Assembly (NCBI GenBank): GCA_911728435.2
Contig: OU452212.1
Span: forward strand, 3,106,563-3,170,562
From: Apoderus coryli
Taxonomy: Eukaryota > Arthropoda > Insecta > Coleoptera > Attelabidae
Direction of reading: 5' to 3'
DNA: 64,000 nucleotides
Part shown: positions 22,901-33,657 of the stretch, piece by piece
Layout: each line of letters opens with the position of its first letter
Numbering within the stretch: the stretch's first letter is position 1
Translations under genes and position numbers: made by a program
Notes under the pieces: model-generated
What the model was told of the DNA's origin: nothing
Database searches by the model: none
The model's input: the letters and a program-made list of their open reading frames with translations, nothing else

Positions 22901-25900
22901 GAAACATAAAGAAGTTTATATTTCTGGTCCACTCTATAAGCAGTATAAAGAAAATCTAAACGTTTTTTACATTCTTCTATTTCTGGAGATGAAACCTTCT
23001 TATTTCTATTGACCGATTTAATTAATTTTTCAGGAAATGTTTGTTCAAATAATTCTGAAAACTTAGAAGAAAACAACTCCCATTGTTTATTAACATTATT
23101 TTCATCCACTTTATAAACAGGGGACCATTTTTGTTCTTTTAATTTTGATAGAAATTTTTCTTTATTTTTCTGATTAAAATTTCTCATAAAAATAGGATTA
23201 ACATCTTGTACAATTTTTGTTGCAAAAAGTATTTTTTGAGCATTGTGATCCGACACATGATTTTCTATAATTTTTACCTCTATATACTCTAAATTGGTAA
23301 ATATATTATCGAGACAACTTGCCGAACTCCCTGCCAGCCTTGTAAATTCTCCAATGACAAAAGGGATGTTAAAAGTTTCTGTTAATGCTAGTAGTGAAGT
23401 TCTATTTCTGTTTTCTTTCAAAAATTCTATATTAAAGTCTCCTGTAATACATAGTGCATGTCTTATATTAAAAAGAGAGTGCAGCAAGTTCTCGAAGATA
23501 TCCAAAAACACATTTATGTCGCCTGCGGGTGGGCGATATATATTAACAATAAAAATTTGCAATTTACCTAAGATACACTCAATTCCTGCAATTTCAACAA
23601 CATTTCTTACTGACATTTCATTTACAAAATTTACAGGCTTACATTTAATTTCACTCCTAGCATAGATAGCTACACCACCATGTTGACCCTCATCCCTGCA
23701 AAAAGCTGACACAAGTCTAAAACCACACAAATTATATTTTGGTAATTGATTCTCACTCTTCCAGTGTTCAGAGACACAAAACACTTTGCAGTCCTCATGT
23801 TCTTGCATCATATAGTTAAGTTTATCCACTGAATTTCCTATTGATTGAACATTCTGATGTATGATCGAAATGTACGCATTACTTTCGCTATTACCATCAG
23901 TCGCTTGGTAATTTCCAGTGTTTACTGGTTGTATTTTAAAAAAATCGAATCATTATAATTTGTAAAGGCCTTAGATTTAGCTATCTTCGATTGGTATACT
24001 GGACATGTCACGCTTCTTGCTGAATGTTGTGTAACATTGTATTTCATTTTTGTACAATTAGGACATTTATATTCATCTGCCTTTTCAATAGGACAATCTT
24101 GTGAAGAGTGAGGTTTGCTACATTTTGGGCAGCACTCCTTGTTTTTACAATGTTTTGCTACATGTCCAAAAGTGCTACATTTGAAGCATATGGCTACGTT
24201 AAAATATTCTCGTACATACACTTTGAGCAAATCGAAGCAGATAGTACCTTTTTTTAAAAACCATTTTGCTACTTCTGGAGATGCTTGAAGGATCCAATTT
24301 TCTTTGTATGGGTTTCGGCAAGGTTTTTTTACAATAACATTTATTTTGTTTCGCACTGAATATCCGAGTTCAGTTTCTATTTCTACATTTAGTCTAATAA
24401 TTTCTTCTAGAAACTCATCTTCAGAGTATCCTTTTTCGATTCCTGTAATCATAAACATTGGATCTTTAATTTCTTGTTCCTTTACTTTAACATCTGTTCT
24501 TCCTTTAAATACTTGTGTAAGTTTCTCTTGTTGCTCTTTGCTATGACTTTCAATCACTAACGCTCCACTTTTGAGTTCTCTAACGCTTTTCAGCCCTCCT
24601 TCAATATTTTTCAAATCTATTTGTTGTTTAAGTTGTTTCTTCACTTCTTTTGCGTCTGTCATATCATCTATACGAATTATAGATTCGAATTTTTTAGCTG
24701 TTTCAGGAGTTTTCCACTCATTCGAGGTTCGATTTATATTTATTTCCGGTGTGGTATTCAAAACTTGGGCGAAACTTTTCTTCGGATTAATATTATAGCC
24801 TAAGGTTTCTCCAATGTTTTTTAATTTTTCCCCTACTTTAAAACTTAATATCAAATTTTCTTTTTCCAGGTTATCTGTTTTATGTATCAGTAATGTAAAT
24901 ATCTCATGAATCACATCCAAAGGTTCCTGTAGTTCAGTCTTATTCGTTCCTTCTTCCATTGTCTGACTGATTTTCCTTATTTTCGCCATTTGTTTGTAAA
25001 ACTCTAAAATAATATCGATGGTCTGCCAGTCAACATGTGGTGGGTCTTTTAATTCACTGGTATCAGGTTGGTCTTCCTTTTCCTTAAATAGATTTACTTT
25101 GTCTTGATTTAGTATTTTTTTTGCTTTTGGTAAGTCATCACTATCAGGACTTCTATAAAATAAATTTTCCTGCAATCTCGCTACTTTGATAGTTTTTGAA
25201 ATATTTTGATATCTTCAAAAAATAGAAGTTAAGAATTAGAGTCTTTATTTAACGAGCGATAATTCTGGAATTAAAAAATCATAAAAATATTGGAATTGCG
25301 AAAAAATGTAGGAAATTTCATGCTCTATCCAGTGCTTTTAACCAGAGCCTCACAGATGGTATAGTTTTAAAAATATTTGGAAAATTATACAGGTATGTTA
25401 GAAATTAATCAAACTTTCTGGAATACTTTGGAGCTCATCGTCTGTTAAGCCCAGCAATCTACAAGAAAGTAGCAAGAAACGTTAACAAACGAATGTTCTA
25501 TGAAATAAATTTTCCTGCAATCTCGCCCCTTTTATAGTTTTTGAAATATTTTGATTTCTTCAAAAAATAGAAGTTAAGAATTAGAGTCTTTAGTAAACGA
25601 GCGATAATTCCGGAATTAAAAAATCATACAAATATTGGAATTGCGAAAAAATGTAGGAAATTTCATGCTCTATCCAGTGCTTTTGACCAGAGCATCACGG
25701 ATAGTATAGTTTTAAAAATATTTGGAAAATTATACAGGTATGTTAGAAATTAATCAAAATTTTTGGAGCTCAACGTCTGTTAAGCCCAGCAATCTACGAG
25801 AAAGTAGTAAGAAACGTTAACAAACGAATGTTCTATAAAATAAATTTTCCTGCAATCTCGCTCCTTTTATAGTTTTTGAAATATTTTGATTTCTTCAAAA

Positions 25901-28038
25901 AATAGAAGTCAAAAGTTATAGTCTTTGTTTAACGAGCGATAATTCCGGAATTAAAAATTCATAAAAATATTGGAATTGCGAAAAATGTAGCATATTTAAT
26001 GGACTATCCATTGCTTTTAACCAGAGCATAACAGATTATATAGTTTTAAAAATAATTGAAAAATATACAGATATGTCAAAAATTAGACAAACTCGCCTGA
26101 CTATTTTTAAACTCAAACTTACCTCGACAATAATATAATCCACCAATTGCAACGTGAACAATCCACCCGACAACCGTTTCAAATAATTCTCCTCGTCATC
26201 CTCATTCACATCACCCAAACTCTCATCGATGGCCTCCACCTTTTCCAAATACTTGAAATGCAACTCCAACAGTCTATCCACTTTCTCATGATCATTTTCC
26301 GTAAATTTACTCACTAATCTTTGACGTTGCGATCCTCGGCAATTGCGCAACATTGAGGCGATAATAGAGCACACGTGTTCCTCATGTTCTTCAGTTGACA
26401 GCACTTTTTTACGATTGCGTTTCGGCGTTTTCATGAACAAGGGAAAGATGGTGCGTAAGCCTAGGATATCGACGAATTTGTTGCAATTATCGCGCCCGGC
26501 AGGTCCTGCAAAGGATTATTTATTAAGTAATTCACAAATATGCAGCAGAATCTACTTTACCTGACATGGCATAGTCCAGTACTTTCAACGATCCATTCCG
26601 TGAGAGCTTTTTCTCGCGCAACATCAAATTCATCAGTTGTAATCCTTCACCTTTAAGGAATCGCTCACGGTTCGGTACTACCATCAACGAACCACATAGA
26701 GAATTAAACAAATTCTCCATCAACTCGTGTTCTTCAGCTGTAGTGGGATCGTGACGTTTGTAGAAGGCTAGCTGTTGAAGTAATGTGTCGATACCGTCAA
26801 TTTCGCCTAGAGCCAACTGATTCTTCTTATTATCCTGCAAGATAATCGATAATATCTCACTCGTATACAATTTGTTGGCGTCAAAAGGTGTCTTCATACG
26901 TAAACGCTTCAGTAGCCATGCCAGTAAACCTTGTTTCACGACTTCGTTGGTGATATCCGTGCGGAGTTCCGTAAGATTCTCAATGATAGACAATGTGTTG
27001 TGAACACCATCTGCTTCCTCCTGATGTGGATAATAATAATAATAAAGCCATTATTTTTAAATGGGCGAAGTTTAGCCAAAGGCCAATCATACTCAACCCA
27101 TTACACAAAGTAAACAATACAAAATAAAATAATAAAAAGTAAACTACAAGTAAATGTTCCTTTAATACAGTTGAATATATTTTACATTCATAAAAAATGT
27201 TGCTGTACCTACCTTAACATTTTCATCTAATCGATCTAAATTCTGCACCAAAAGTGCGATGGCTTGATTGTCTAATAACGCTTCAATTAGTGCTTCAGCC
27301 CCTTCTTCTGATTCATTTAAAATATCAACATCTGTTAGTTCCTGTAATAACTCAACAGTCCCAACCTAAAATGCAGAATGATTAAAGGCACAATCAAGTG
27401 TTCCTAAAAATAGAGAAACCACTTACTGCTATATCAGTGTTATCATGCGATAGTAACTCTAAAAGACTCGGTATAACTTGTAGTTTCACTAATAATGGAT
27501 AATAATCAGGTGCAACAGCTAAAACACGCATTTCCTGTAATGTTTCATGTAATTCAAGTTCGCTCTCCAGAAACTTTTCCGGCGAATCAGGAAATTTAAT
27601 GCGCATTTCACGATTTTTCAAACTGCGCTTTTCAAAGTTTAACACAATTTTTTTAATTGTTGTTTCATCAACAACTTCTCCCTAAAAAAAATAAATATAT
27701 ATAGAGGAAGTCATAAAAATGTTTTTAAGTGCATATTTACTTGGGTCTGCTCTGTTTCGACAAATTTTATTATTTCCGCCCGTTCTTCTTCACTTATCTG
27801 ATCCAGCGTTTGTACAGAAGGTGTTGGAGATGGTGGTCGTGCCATTTGTTCAGCTTTTGCACGTGCAATCCGACGCATTTTACGTGTCTTTTCCTGCTCA
27901 TTTTCTTTCGCTGCAGTCTCTATTATAGGGCGTTTCAATGCTTGCGGTGGCTAAAACAATAATATCAATATTAGAGGTATTTGTTAATTTTCAATATAGT
28001 AAGTTTACTTTATAATCCAATAGTTCACCAATATCCAT
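19959..28038 (-). CDS. CTNNBL1: Beta-catenin-like protein 1
   Basis: CTNNBL1 is an armadillo-type nuclear protein of the Prp19/CDC5L spliceosome complex. Exons on the minus strand: 28038-28009, 27950-27741, 27681-27427, 27365-27213, 27020-26561, 26505-26123, 20141-19959; 557 residues, close to the human length. It starts MDIGELLDYK and has a basic segment (KTRKMRRIARAKAEQM) that may be a nuclear localisation signal. Helical repeats follow, with LYTSEILSIILQDN, NLFNSLCGSLMVVPNRERF and DYAMSGPAGRDNCNKFVDIL. It ends QHILHLVDKF. All phases close. Intron 6 is almost 6 kb and holds a Jockey-like element; intron 4 holds a retroelement 3' fragment. Divergent from ORC3 with 827 bp between start codons. 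Confidence 0.97.
20270..20848. repeat. 345-bp tandem repeat, left block (CTNNBL1 intron 6)
   Basis: The segment around ATGCTCTATCCAGT recurs at 20331 and 20676, 345 bp apart, within units that also share ACCAGAGCCTCACAGATGG and AGCCCAGCAATCTACAAG. The block ends at AACAAACGAAT where the retrotransposon tail begins. Confidence 0.9.
21076..23940 (-). CDS. ORF2: endonuclease/reverse transcriptase of the Jockey-like element
   Basis: The frame stays open from a point overlapping the end of ORF1 (about 23940) to the stop at 21076, more than 930 codons. The amino part is an APE-type endonuclease: ISIIHQNVQSIGNSVDKL, the CITGDFNIEFL block and the SDH motif in ENHVSDHNA. Reverse transcriptase follows: NYRPINILSGFSKFFE, IFLDLSKAYDCLDR, GVAQGSILGPIMFVIYIND and catalytic YVDD in IINYVDDTTLLV (Tyr-Val rather than the common Phe-Ala). 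The carboxy part has LLRYGIIFWG and VAQKRILRII. No internal stop or frameshift, so it may encode an active enzyme. Confidence 0.9.
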   Translation of the reverse strand, partial: FKIQPVNTGNYQATDGNSESNAYISIIHQNVQSIGNSVDKLNYMMQEHEDCKVFCVSEHWKSENQLPKYNLCGFRLVSAFCRDEGQHGGVAIYARSEIKCKPVNFVNEMSVRNVVEIAGIECILGKLQIFIVNIYRPPAGDINVFLDIFENLLHSLFNIRHALCITGDFNIEFLKENRNRTSLLALTETFNIPFVIGEFTRLAGSSASCLDNIFTNLEYIEVKIIENHVSDHNAQKILFATKIVQDVNPIFMRNFNQKNKEKFLSKLKEQKWSPVYKVDENNVNKQWELFSSKFSELFEQTFPEKLIKSVNRNKKVSSPEIEECKKRLDFLYTAYRVDQKYKLLYVSTKKEYDGLLRSTRAKSYQDKINNSDNKMKSMWSVCSEIQGKSPTVHNLDGGKNTADNYNRYLLEIIPNILGKIQASNHTLTFPINNKSMFLRPTTVSEILNYSSRIKNKHSCGIDNIPTSLIKLSSPDIAKVLCYIINNSFKHGIFPDQLKHAVVRPIFKNGDASEFSNYRPINILSGFSKFFEMAMSDRLINFFTIYSLLNENQHGYIKGKNTFTALFEFVRAILNGLEGGNLAAGIFLDLSKAYDCLDRALLIDKMDRYGVRGQAKEWFQSYLTGRFQRVDINDVGGSFSSNVLPTAYGVAQGSILGPIMFVIYINDINDSVDRNSWHIINYVDDTTLLVRENILANVICECSTLYEKTSDWLTKNKLLLNESKTKVVLFRTKNSRVQKPESMCIAGNNFKIECTAKLLGIQINEFLEWSEHIRSLLKKLNSVCFAVRVINKYLNSHCLKIVYYANFESLLRYGIIFWGKDRETQNIFVAQKRILRIITGLTYRQSCRNHFRKESILTIYGLYVYECLMFFFKNKNSFETSVDHSYNTRSIDILYPIHRLTLTETCPHFICVKLFNKLPKKMKETRNLNVFKKEVKALLLEIEPYSINDYLFAVW
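23922..25151 (-). CDS. ORF1: gag-like nucleic acid binding protein, 5' truncated
   Basis: About 409 codons from the element boundary to the stop at 23922. The carboxy part has three zinc knuckles: CFKCSTFGHVAKHC (CX2CX4HX4C), CPKCSKPHSSQDC (CX2CX3HX4C) and a third from CPNCTK to SVTC. This triple knuckle is typical of gag proteins in the Jockey superfamily. The region before it is charged and helical. No ATG is seen at the 5' boundary; the frame runs on into flanking repeat DNA, which suggests loss of the true start. Confidence 0.82.
   Translation of the reverse strand, partial: SPDSDDLPKAKKILNQDKVNLFKEKEDQPDTSELKDPPHVDWQTIDIILEFYKQMAKIRKISQTMEEGTNKTELQEPLDVIHEIFTLLIHKTDNLEKENLILSFKVGEKLKNIGETLGYNINPKKSFAQVLNTTPEININRTSNEWKTPETAKKFESIIRIDDMTDAKEVKKQLKQQIDLKNIEGGLKSVRELKSGALVIESHSKEQQEKLTQVFKGRTDVKVKEQEIKDPMFMITGIEKGYSEDEFLEEIIRLNVEIETELGYSVRNKINVIVKKPCRNPYKENWILQASPEVAKWFLKKGTICFDLLKVYVREYFNVAICFKCSTFGHVAKHCKNKECCPKCSKPHSSQDCPIEKADEYKCPNCTKMKYNVTQHSARSVTCPVYQSKIAKSKAFTNYNDSIFLKYNQ
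25152..26100. repeat. 345-bp tandem repeat, right block (CTNNBL1 intron 6)
   Basis: The repeat resumes at TTCTATAAAATAAATTTTCC. Markers fall at 25319, 25664 and about 25998; the last unit is shortened by an internal deletion. The block ends about 25 bp before the exon 6 donor of CTNNBL1. Confidence 0.9.
27026..27180 (-). mobile_element. 3' UTR fragment of a non-LTR retrotransposon (CTNNBL1 intron 4)
   Basis: An (AAT)n run followed by AAATGGGCGAAGTTTAGCC and AAAGGCCAATC. The same block is found antisense at about 63640-63830 and sense at 58235-58300, so this is a repeated retroelement 3' end with an (ATT)n tail. Confidence 0.65.
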
Positions 28039-28865
28039 CTTGAAGCAATTAATATTTTTTCATCTATTTATTTCAATTATCAAAATAAACACAAATTACT
28101 TATGTAGTTTTGAGGTTATATTATATGTCAAATTTCCCTGATGTTGTGGTTATGTTGTACTGCTATTAGTGATACACGATTATATTAATATTTGTTTTCC
28201 ATCGATACTTTTATTTCGATATCTCCAAATAATCTATTATTGTCTAGCGATATATTGGTCAATGAAAACCTACCAAGATCAGCTCAACCATACCAATACT
28301 AGTCGCATGACTGAATTCAAGACTGAGACTGAATCGGTTCCATATGTTCTCTAATTCTTCTTTGTGTAATTTTGAGACTACTCAACTAGACAACTAATAG
28401 GTTGGTCCAACTTAAAATTCTTGGTTGTTTAAACATCTCAGGTGCATTCGAAGATTGCAGATTGTTCTAATTAAAAACGGTAGAGAGAATCGTCTACCAC
28501 TTTAACCAAGAATTTACAAAACACTGACCTGCAAAAGGGAGAATTTCATAAGGGTATTATCATTGTCTTTATAATGACAATCCTAAAGTTAAATATTTAT
28601 AAGAATTTAAATTTTTTTATTTAATTTGTTATTGGTTTTCGTTCATAAGATTGTGGTTTCCCTACTCTTCAAACAATTGTCAAACATCTGTCGCCTGTCA
28701 TTTAATTATTATTTACGGCCGTTGCAATTAAGTACAATAATATTTTGATTTTTAAATAATTTAACTAATTTACTTCGTTTTTACTTTAAAATTTAATTTT
28801 TATTAAGTATTCGGTTTTTTATTATTTAATTTAATGTACAACAACGTTCTAGTTGAACTTATGTA
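28039..28865. promoter_or_regulatory. Divergent CTNNBL1/ORC3 intergenic region
   Basis: 827 bp between the CTNNBL1 and ORC3 start codons on opposite strands. It must contain both 5' UTRs and probably a shared bidirectional promoter. No TATA box or named site can be supported. The sequence is AT-rich with no repeat identified. Confidence 0.4.
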
Positions 28866-31800
28866 ATGGAAATTGACGACGATCAGACTACCTCAGTTTC
28901 TAGAGTACATAGAATTTACATCGGATTTATTAAAATTGTATTAATTTCAAACATTTTTAGGGAGTATTTGTGTTTAAAAACAATTTCAAAAAACCTAAAA
29001 AATCTAAAACCAAACCCTCAACTCCAATAAATAATGAATTATTCCAAAATGAATGGTACAAGGCTTATAAGACACTTTGGTCCCAACTGTCATATGAAAT
29101 AGATGTACTTAAGTATATTTTTATTCCAATTCATTATTTACGTTAATATTCTATTTTGCAGAATCTTAATACAGAAATGTTTACAGCAGTTACGCAGGAT
29201 TTAATCAATTTCATCAAGGAATGTTATAATAAGAATGTTACCGAGATTCCTACAGCGGCTTTAATGACTGGTATTAACATGCCAGATCATGACATGCAGT
29301 TTTTAGATTTGAGGGAACAGATTAAACGGGCTATAACGCCCCATGTAGCATTTTTGTATAGCCGAGACTGTCAGAACATGAAATATTTGATGGAGAGTAT
29401 GATTGGGCAGTTCGTTAACAATTCTTTAATCGTTGATAATGAGGTTAGTAATTATTTATTACTAAGTAAGTAATATTATAACATGCAAGAGGTTTTATGT
29501 GCAGGACGACGTTGCTACCAGTGAAAACTGCACGTTCAAAAAATCACAGCTCAACTTTCAGTTGTTGAACGATTGGTACCAGAAACAAGCGAAGAAACGT
29601 CAGATCCTCACGGTACTAGTGCAAGACTTTGAAAGTTTTAATCCCACAGTGCTCCAGAAGCTCATCCTGATTCTCAGCAACTATTTGAATCAACTACCTT
29701 TCGTGTTAGTTTTCGGTATCGCGACATCGCTGGCGACGTTGCATACATCGTTGCCGTTCCACGTATCGTCCAAGGTCAATGTGAAAGTGTTTAATGCGTC
29801 ACCGCCAACTGTGTGTTTGAATAATATTTTAGAGAATGTGTTCTTTGCCGTGGACTGTCCATTTCAGTTAGGTGGAAATGTTTTTAACTTGTTCACGGAC
29901 ATATTTTTATTTTATGATTTCAGTGTGAATAATTTTGTGGAGAATATACGGGTGAGTAGTCTTAGAAGTCTCAGTTAATTATACGGTCTCGAACGCACTT
30001 TTGTTGTTTCAGTTTGCAATGGCAGAGCATTTTTGTTACGGCAATGCGACTGCACTCTGTGAGATAAACAAAGCGCAAATCAAAGTGATGTTGAAAAAAT
30101 TCACTCATGCTGATTTCGAGAATGCCAGACGTGTACTTTCTTTTCGGAAAATGGTTGAAAGCAGTAGTTACGAAGATCGCATCAAATTGTTAACTGATGA
30201 TTTTTATTTTGCAAATGAACTTTATCTTAAAGTTCTCGATGTACAGCGTTATATTAAGCGGTTGCATATATTTTTAAAGTGTCTGCATATTTTAGTAGCC
30301 GATTTGCCAGGAGCTCCATTAGGAAAACAGGTATGTGCTTTGTTTCTACATTTTTTTGCAGCCACACTTCTAAGAAACCAGGGGTTCTTCGAGCCATGAA
30401 CATTTCTCTTGTGCTGGAACTTTTTATTTAGATACTCTATTGGATTTAACATTCAGCAGCATTCATCAAAACAAATATTTCCTCAGAACATTGTGATTTT
30501 ATCATCAAAGGACTCTCTTGGTCTGATTGTGCTTTCCTTTTTCTAGCCTCATCCAAAATCCCTTTGTGTGTGTTCTAATTTCTTCTAGAGTTGGAATTCG
30601 TGTTCACTCAATCATCCATCGATTGAATAATGAGTGGTGAATTGATTTTAAACATTTCTGAGTTATTCAAGCTGTTTATTGAGTTATTCTCGCCCTTAGA
30701 GCTTGAAGTTCTAAGAGATGATCATCTCTGGCACATACAAATCGTTTTGAACGTTGACTACGTTTTCTAGAGTGGAATTCGGGTTCATTTAATCATTCAT
30801 CGATTGAATAATGAGTGGTGAATTGATTTTAAACTTTTCTGAGTTCTTCAAGCTGTGTTTATTGAGTTATTCTTGCCCTTAGAGCTAGAAGTTGTAAGAA
30901 ATGATCATCTCTAGCACATGCAAATCGTTTTGAACGTTGACTACGTCTTCTAGAGTGGAATTCGGGTTCACTTAAGCATTCATCGATTGAACAATGAGTG
31001 GTGAATTGATTTCGAACATTTCTGAGTTCTTCAAGCTGTATATTGAGTTATTATCGCCCTTAGAGCTAGAAGTTCTAAGAGATGATCATCTCTGCGCACA
31101 TACAAATCGTTGACTACGTCTTCTAGAGTGGAATTCGGGTTCATTTAATCATTCATCTATTGAATAATGAGTGGTGAATTGATTTTAAACATTTCTGAAT
31201 TTTTCAAGCTGTGTTTATTGAGTTATTCCCGCCCTTAGAGCTAGAAGTTGTAAGAAATGATCATCTCTGGCACCTGCAAATCATTTTCAACCTTGACTAC
31301 GACTTCTAGAGTGGAATTCGGGTTCACTTAAGCATCCATCGATTGAATAATGAGTGATGAATTGATTTTAAACATTTCTGAGTTCTTGAAGCTGTTTATT
31401 GAGTTATTATCGCCCTTAGAGCTAGAAGTTCTAAGAGATCATCATCTCTGGCACATACAAATCGTTTTGAACGTTGACTACGTCTTCTAGAGTGGAATTC
31501 GGGTTCATTTAATCATTCATCTATTGAATAATGAGTGGTGAATTGATTTTAAACATTTCTGAATTTTTCAAGCTGCGTTTATTGAGTTATTCCCGCCCTT
31601 AGAGCTAGAAGTCGTAAGAAATGATCATCTCTGGCACCTGCAAATCATTTTCAACCTTGACTACGACTTCTAGAGTGGAATTCGTGTTCACTCAATCATC
31701 CATCGATTGAACAATGAGTGGTGAATAGATTTTAAACAATTCTGAGTTCTTCAAGCTGTGTTTATTGAGTTATTCTCGCCCTTAGAGCTAGAAGTTCTAA

Positions 31801-33486
31801 GAGATGATCATCACTGGCACATACAAATCGTTTTGAACGTTGACTACGTCTTCTAGAGCGGAATTCGGGTTCACTTAATCATCCATCGGTTGAATAATGG
31901 GTGGTGAATTGGTTTTGAACATTTCTGAGTTCTTCAAGCTGTGTTTATTGAGTTATTCCCGCCGTTAGAGCTAGAAGTTGTATGATACGATCGTTTCTCG
32001 CCCATGGGAATCATTTTCTATCTTGACCGCGTTTTCTAAAGTATAATCTGATTTCACTCAAGCAGCCAACGATGGAATAATGGAAGGTGCATGGATTTGG
32101 AACCATTTCAAGTGTCTTCTGGCATGTGAGCTAGAAATTGGAAGAAACAATCCTCTCTCTCTCTCTCTCTTGGAGAACAAAAACGGCAATCAGCAGCGAA
32201 GAAGCATTTGATAAACTGGATCATCGAGCTGGAAGTTGTGATTTTAAACTGTTAGACATGTTTTTATATTTCAGCTGCGTGAACTATATTCGGTAGCAGT
32301 ATCCGAGAACCTTACGAAAACCACACAGTACAAAGACTGCATACAATTACTTAAGTTCCAATCCAAAGATGAATTATTAGTGAAACTTCGCACCGTCATA
32401 GAGTATGTGTCCGGGTTTGTTAACGTAAATTATAGCAAACGGACACAAATGTTGAATTTTGTACAAACACTGCAACAGTATGTGAAAAACTTGGAGGATA
32501 TTGGAGGGAACAATGATGAGAGTATTGAGGATGTTGAAGAAAAAGTTGGATCGGAAGTATTGGCGAAAGAAGCGGAAGTGAATGTTACAAATGTGGGGAA
32601 TAGAAAGGAGTTAAAGGAAGTAAATGAGTTGCTTACGCCTTGTCGAAATAAAATTATTATTATTATTATTGTTCTAGGCGTTATTATCAAAGAGTAAAAC
32701 CAAACCGAATAAAACCCTGAATAAATACGAAAAATTACGCGAAGAAATTTTGGATTATATCTCAAACACATTCCAGCAATATCTGTTCAATCCTAAATCG
32801 TTGTATTTTCACGAAATCTTCTTTTTCGATGATATCGGGATACAAACGAAGATTATTGGAACGCATCGTACAGCAATTCACAATGCACTTAACGATCCGA
32901 ATTACTACCTTAATGTAAGTATGAATTGTGAAGTTGCTCGAAGGTCCAAATGACATTTTTCAAGATAAACCCCAAATTGATCGAGTCTAGCTTAAAATAG
33001 GACTGCGTGTGGTGAAACTAGACTTTCTAATATCCGGAAGAATTGCGTTTGAAGCCAATCATTTTATGTTTCAGTGTGGTTGCTGTGGAATAGCGAATGA
33101 GTTATCAATAAAACCAACAATGCCCGACATTTGTGTCGCGTACAAACTACACTTAGAATGTGGTAAAATGATCAATTTGTACGATTGGTTACAAGCATTT
33201 TTAAGCATTATGGATCCACATGAGGATGATAGCGATGTTAGGAAGCGAACTGTTCATCCGGCATTACAGTATCCTTTTTCAACAACTCATACATTTAATA
33301 ATTACAAACCCAAGTTTTCTGAACTGATCGGTCCTTCGAGCATCGTTATAAATGAACATATTCCTTGACTTAAATGTTTTAAGAGCTCGTTTTACGCAAG
33401 CAGTCGCCGAATTGGAATATTTAGGCTTCATTAAGAGTTCTAAAAGGAAAGCGGACCATGTGGCAAGGCTAACTTGGGGTGGATGA
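28866..33486 (+). CDS. ORC3: Origin recognition complex subunit 3
   Basis: ORC3 is a core subunit of the origin recognition complex that loads the replicative helicase. Exons: 28866-28904, 28961-29104, 29162-29443, 29505-29951, 30013-30330, 32275-32619, 32678-32914, 33075-33268, 33384-33486; 702 residues, near the metazoan length. Family marks are [37 protein letters not shown], the C-terminal [20 protein letters not shown] and the end [16 protein letters not shown]. The last intron is only 115 bp (GTATCC to TTTTAAG); splicing it restores [17 protein letters not shown], which decides the 3' model. Intron 6 is only 58 bp. Intron 5 holds a 183-bp tandem repeat. The stop is 171 bp from the convergent DUSP12 stop. 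Confidence 0.95.
30560..32040. repeat. About 183-bp tandem repeat in ORC3 intron 5
   Basis: The marker TCTAGAGTGGAATTCGGG (with variants) starts near 30584, 30766, 30949, 31122, 31305, 31486, 31669 and 31852: spacings 182, 183, 173, 183, 181, 183 and 183. About eight units with a last, more divergent one. Odd and even units alternate slightly in wording (GCACATACAAATCG against GCACCTGCAAATC), hinting at a dimeric organisation. Confidence 0.92.
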
Positions 33487-33657
33487 GGGAAACACGTTTA
33501 TTTTAGGTTTAAATATTTATTTTTATTGTTTAAAACAATTAAAAATGCAGTTATAAACAGCTTTTGTTTGATTTATCATAACGCTACTCAAAAATTTTGG
33601 AATTTCTCAAAAAATCACAGTAAGTATACATTTTTTCTTTTTTTATAAAAGAAAACA

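Larger units (their letters stand above)
20849..25151 (-). mobile_element. Two-ORF Jockey-like non-LTR retrotransposon
   Basis: About 4.3 kb inserted into the 345-bp tandem repeat; comparison of flanking units gives an insert of 4298 bp. The 3' end is at the left with an (AAT)n tail. It encodes a gag-like ORF1 with CCHC knuckles and an overlapping ORF2 with endonuclease and reverse transcriptase, both open. The 5' junction falls within the ORF1 frame, so a little of the 5' end is probably missing. The flanks resume without an evident target duplication, with only one or two bases changed. It is the best-preserved element in the window. Confidence 0.9.
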
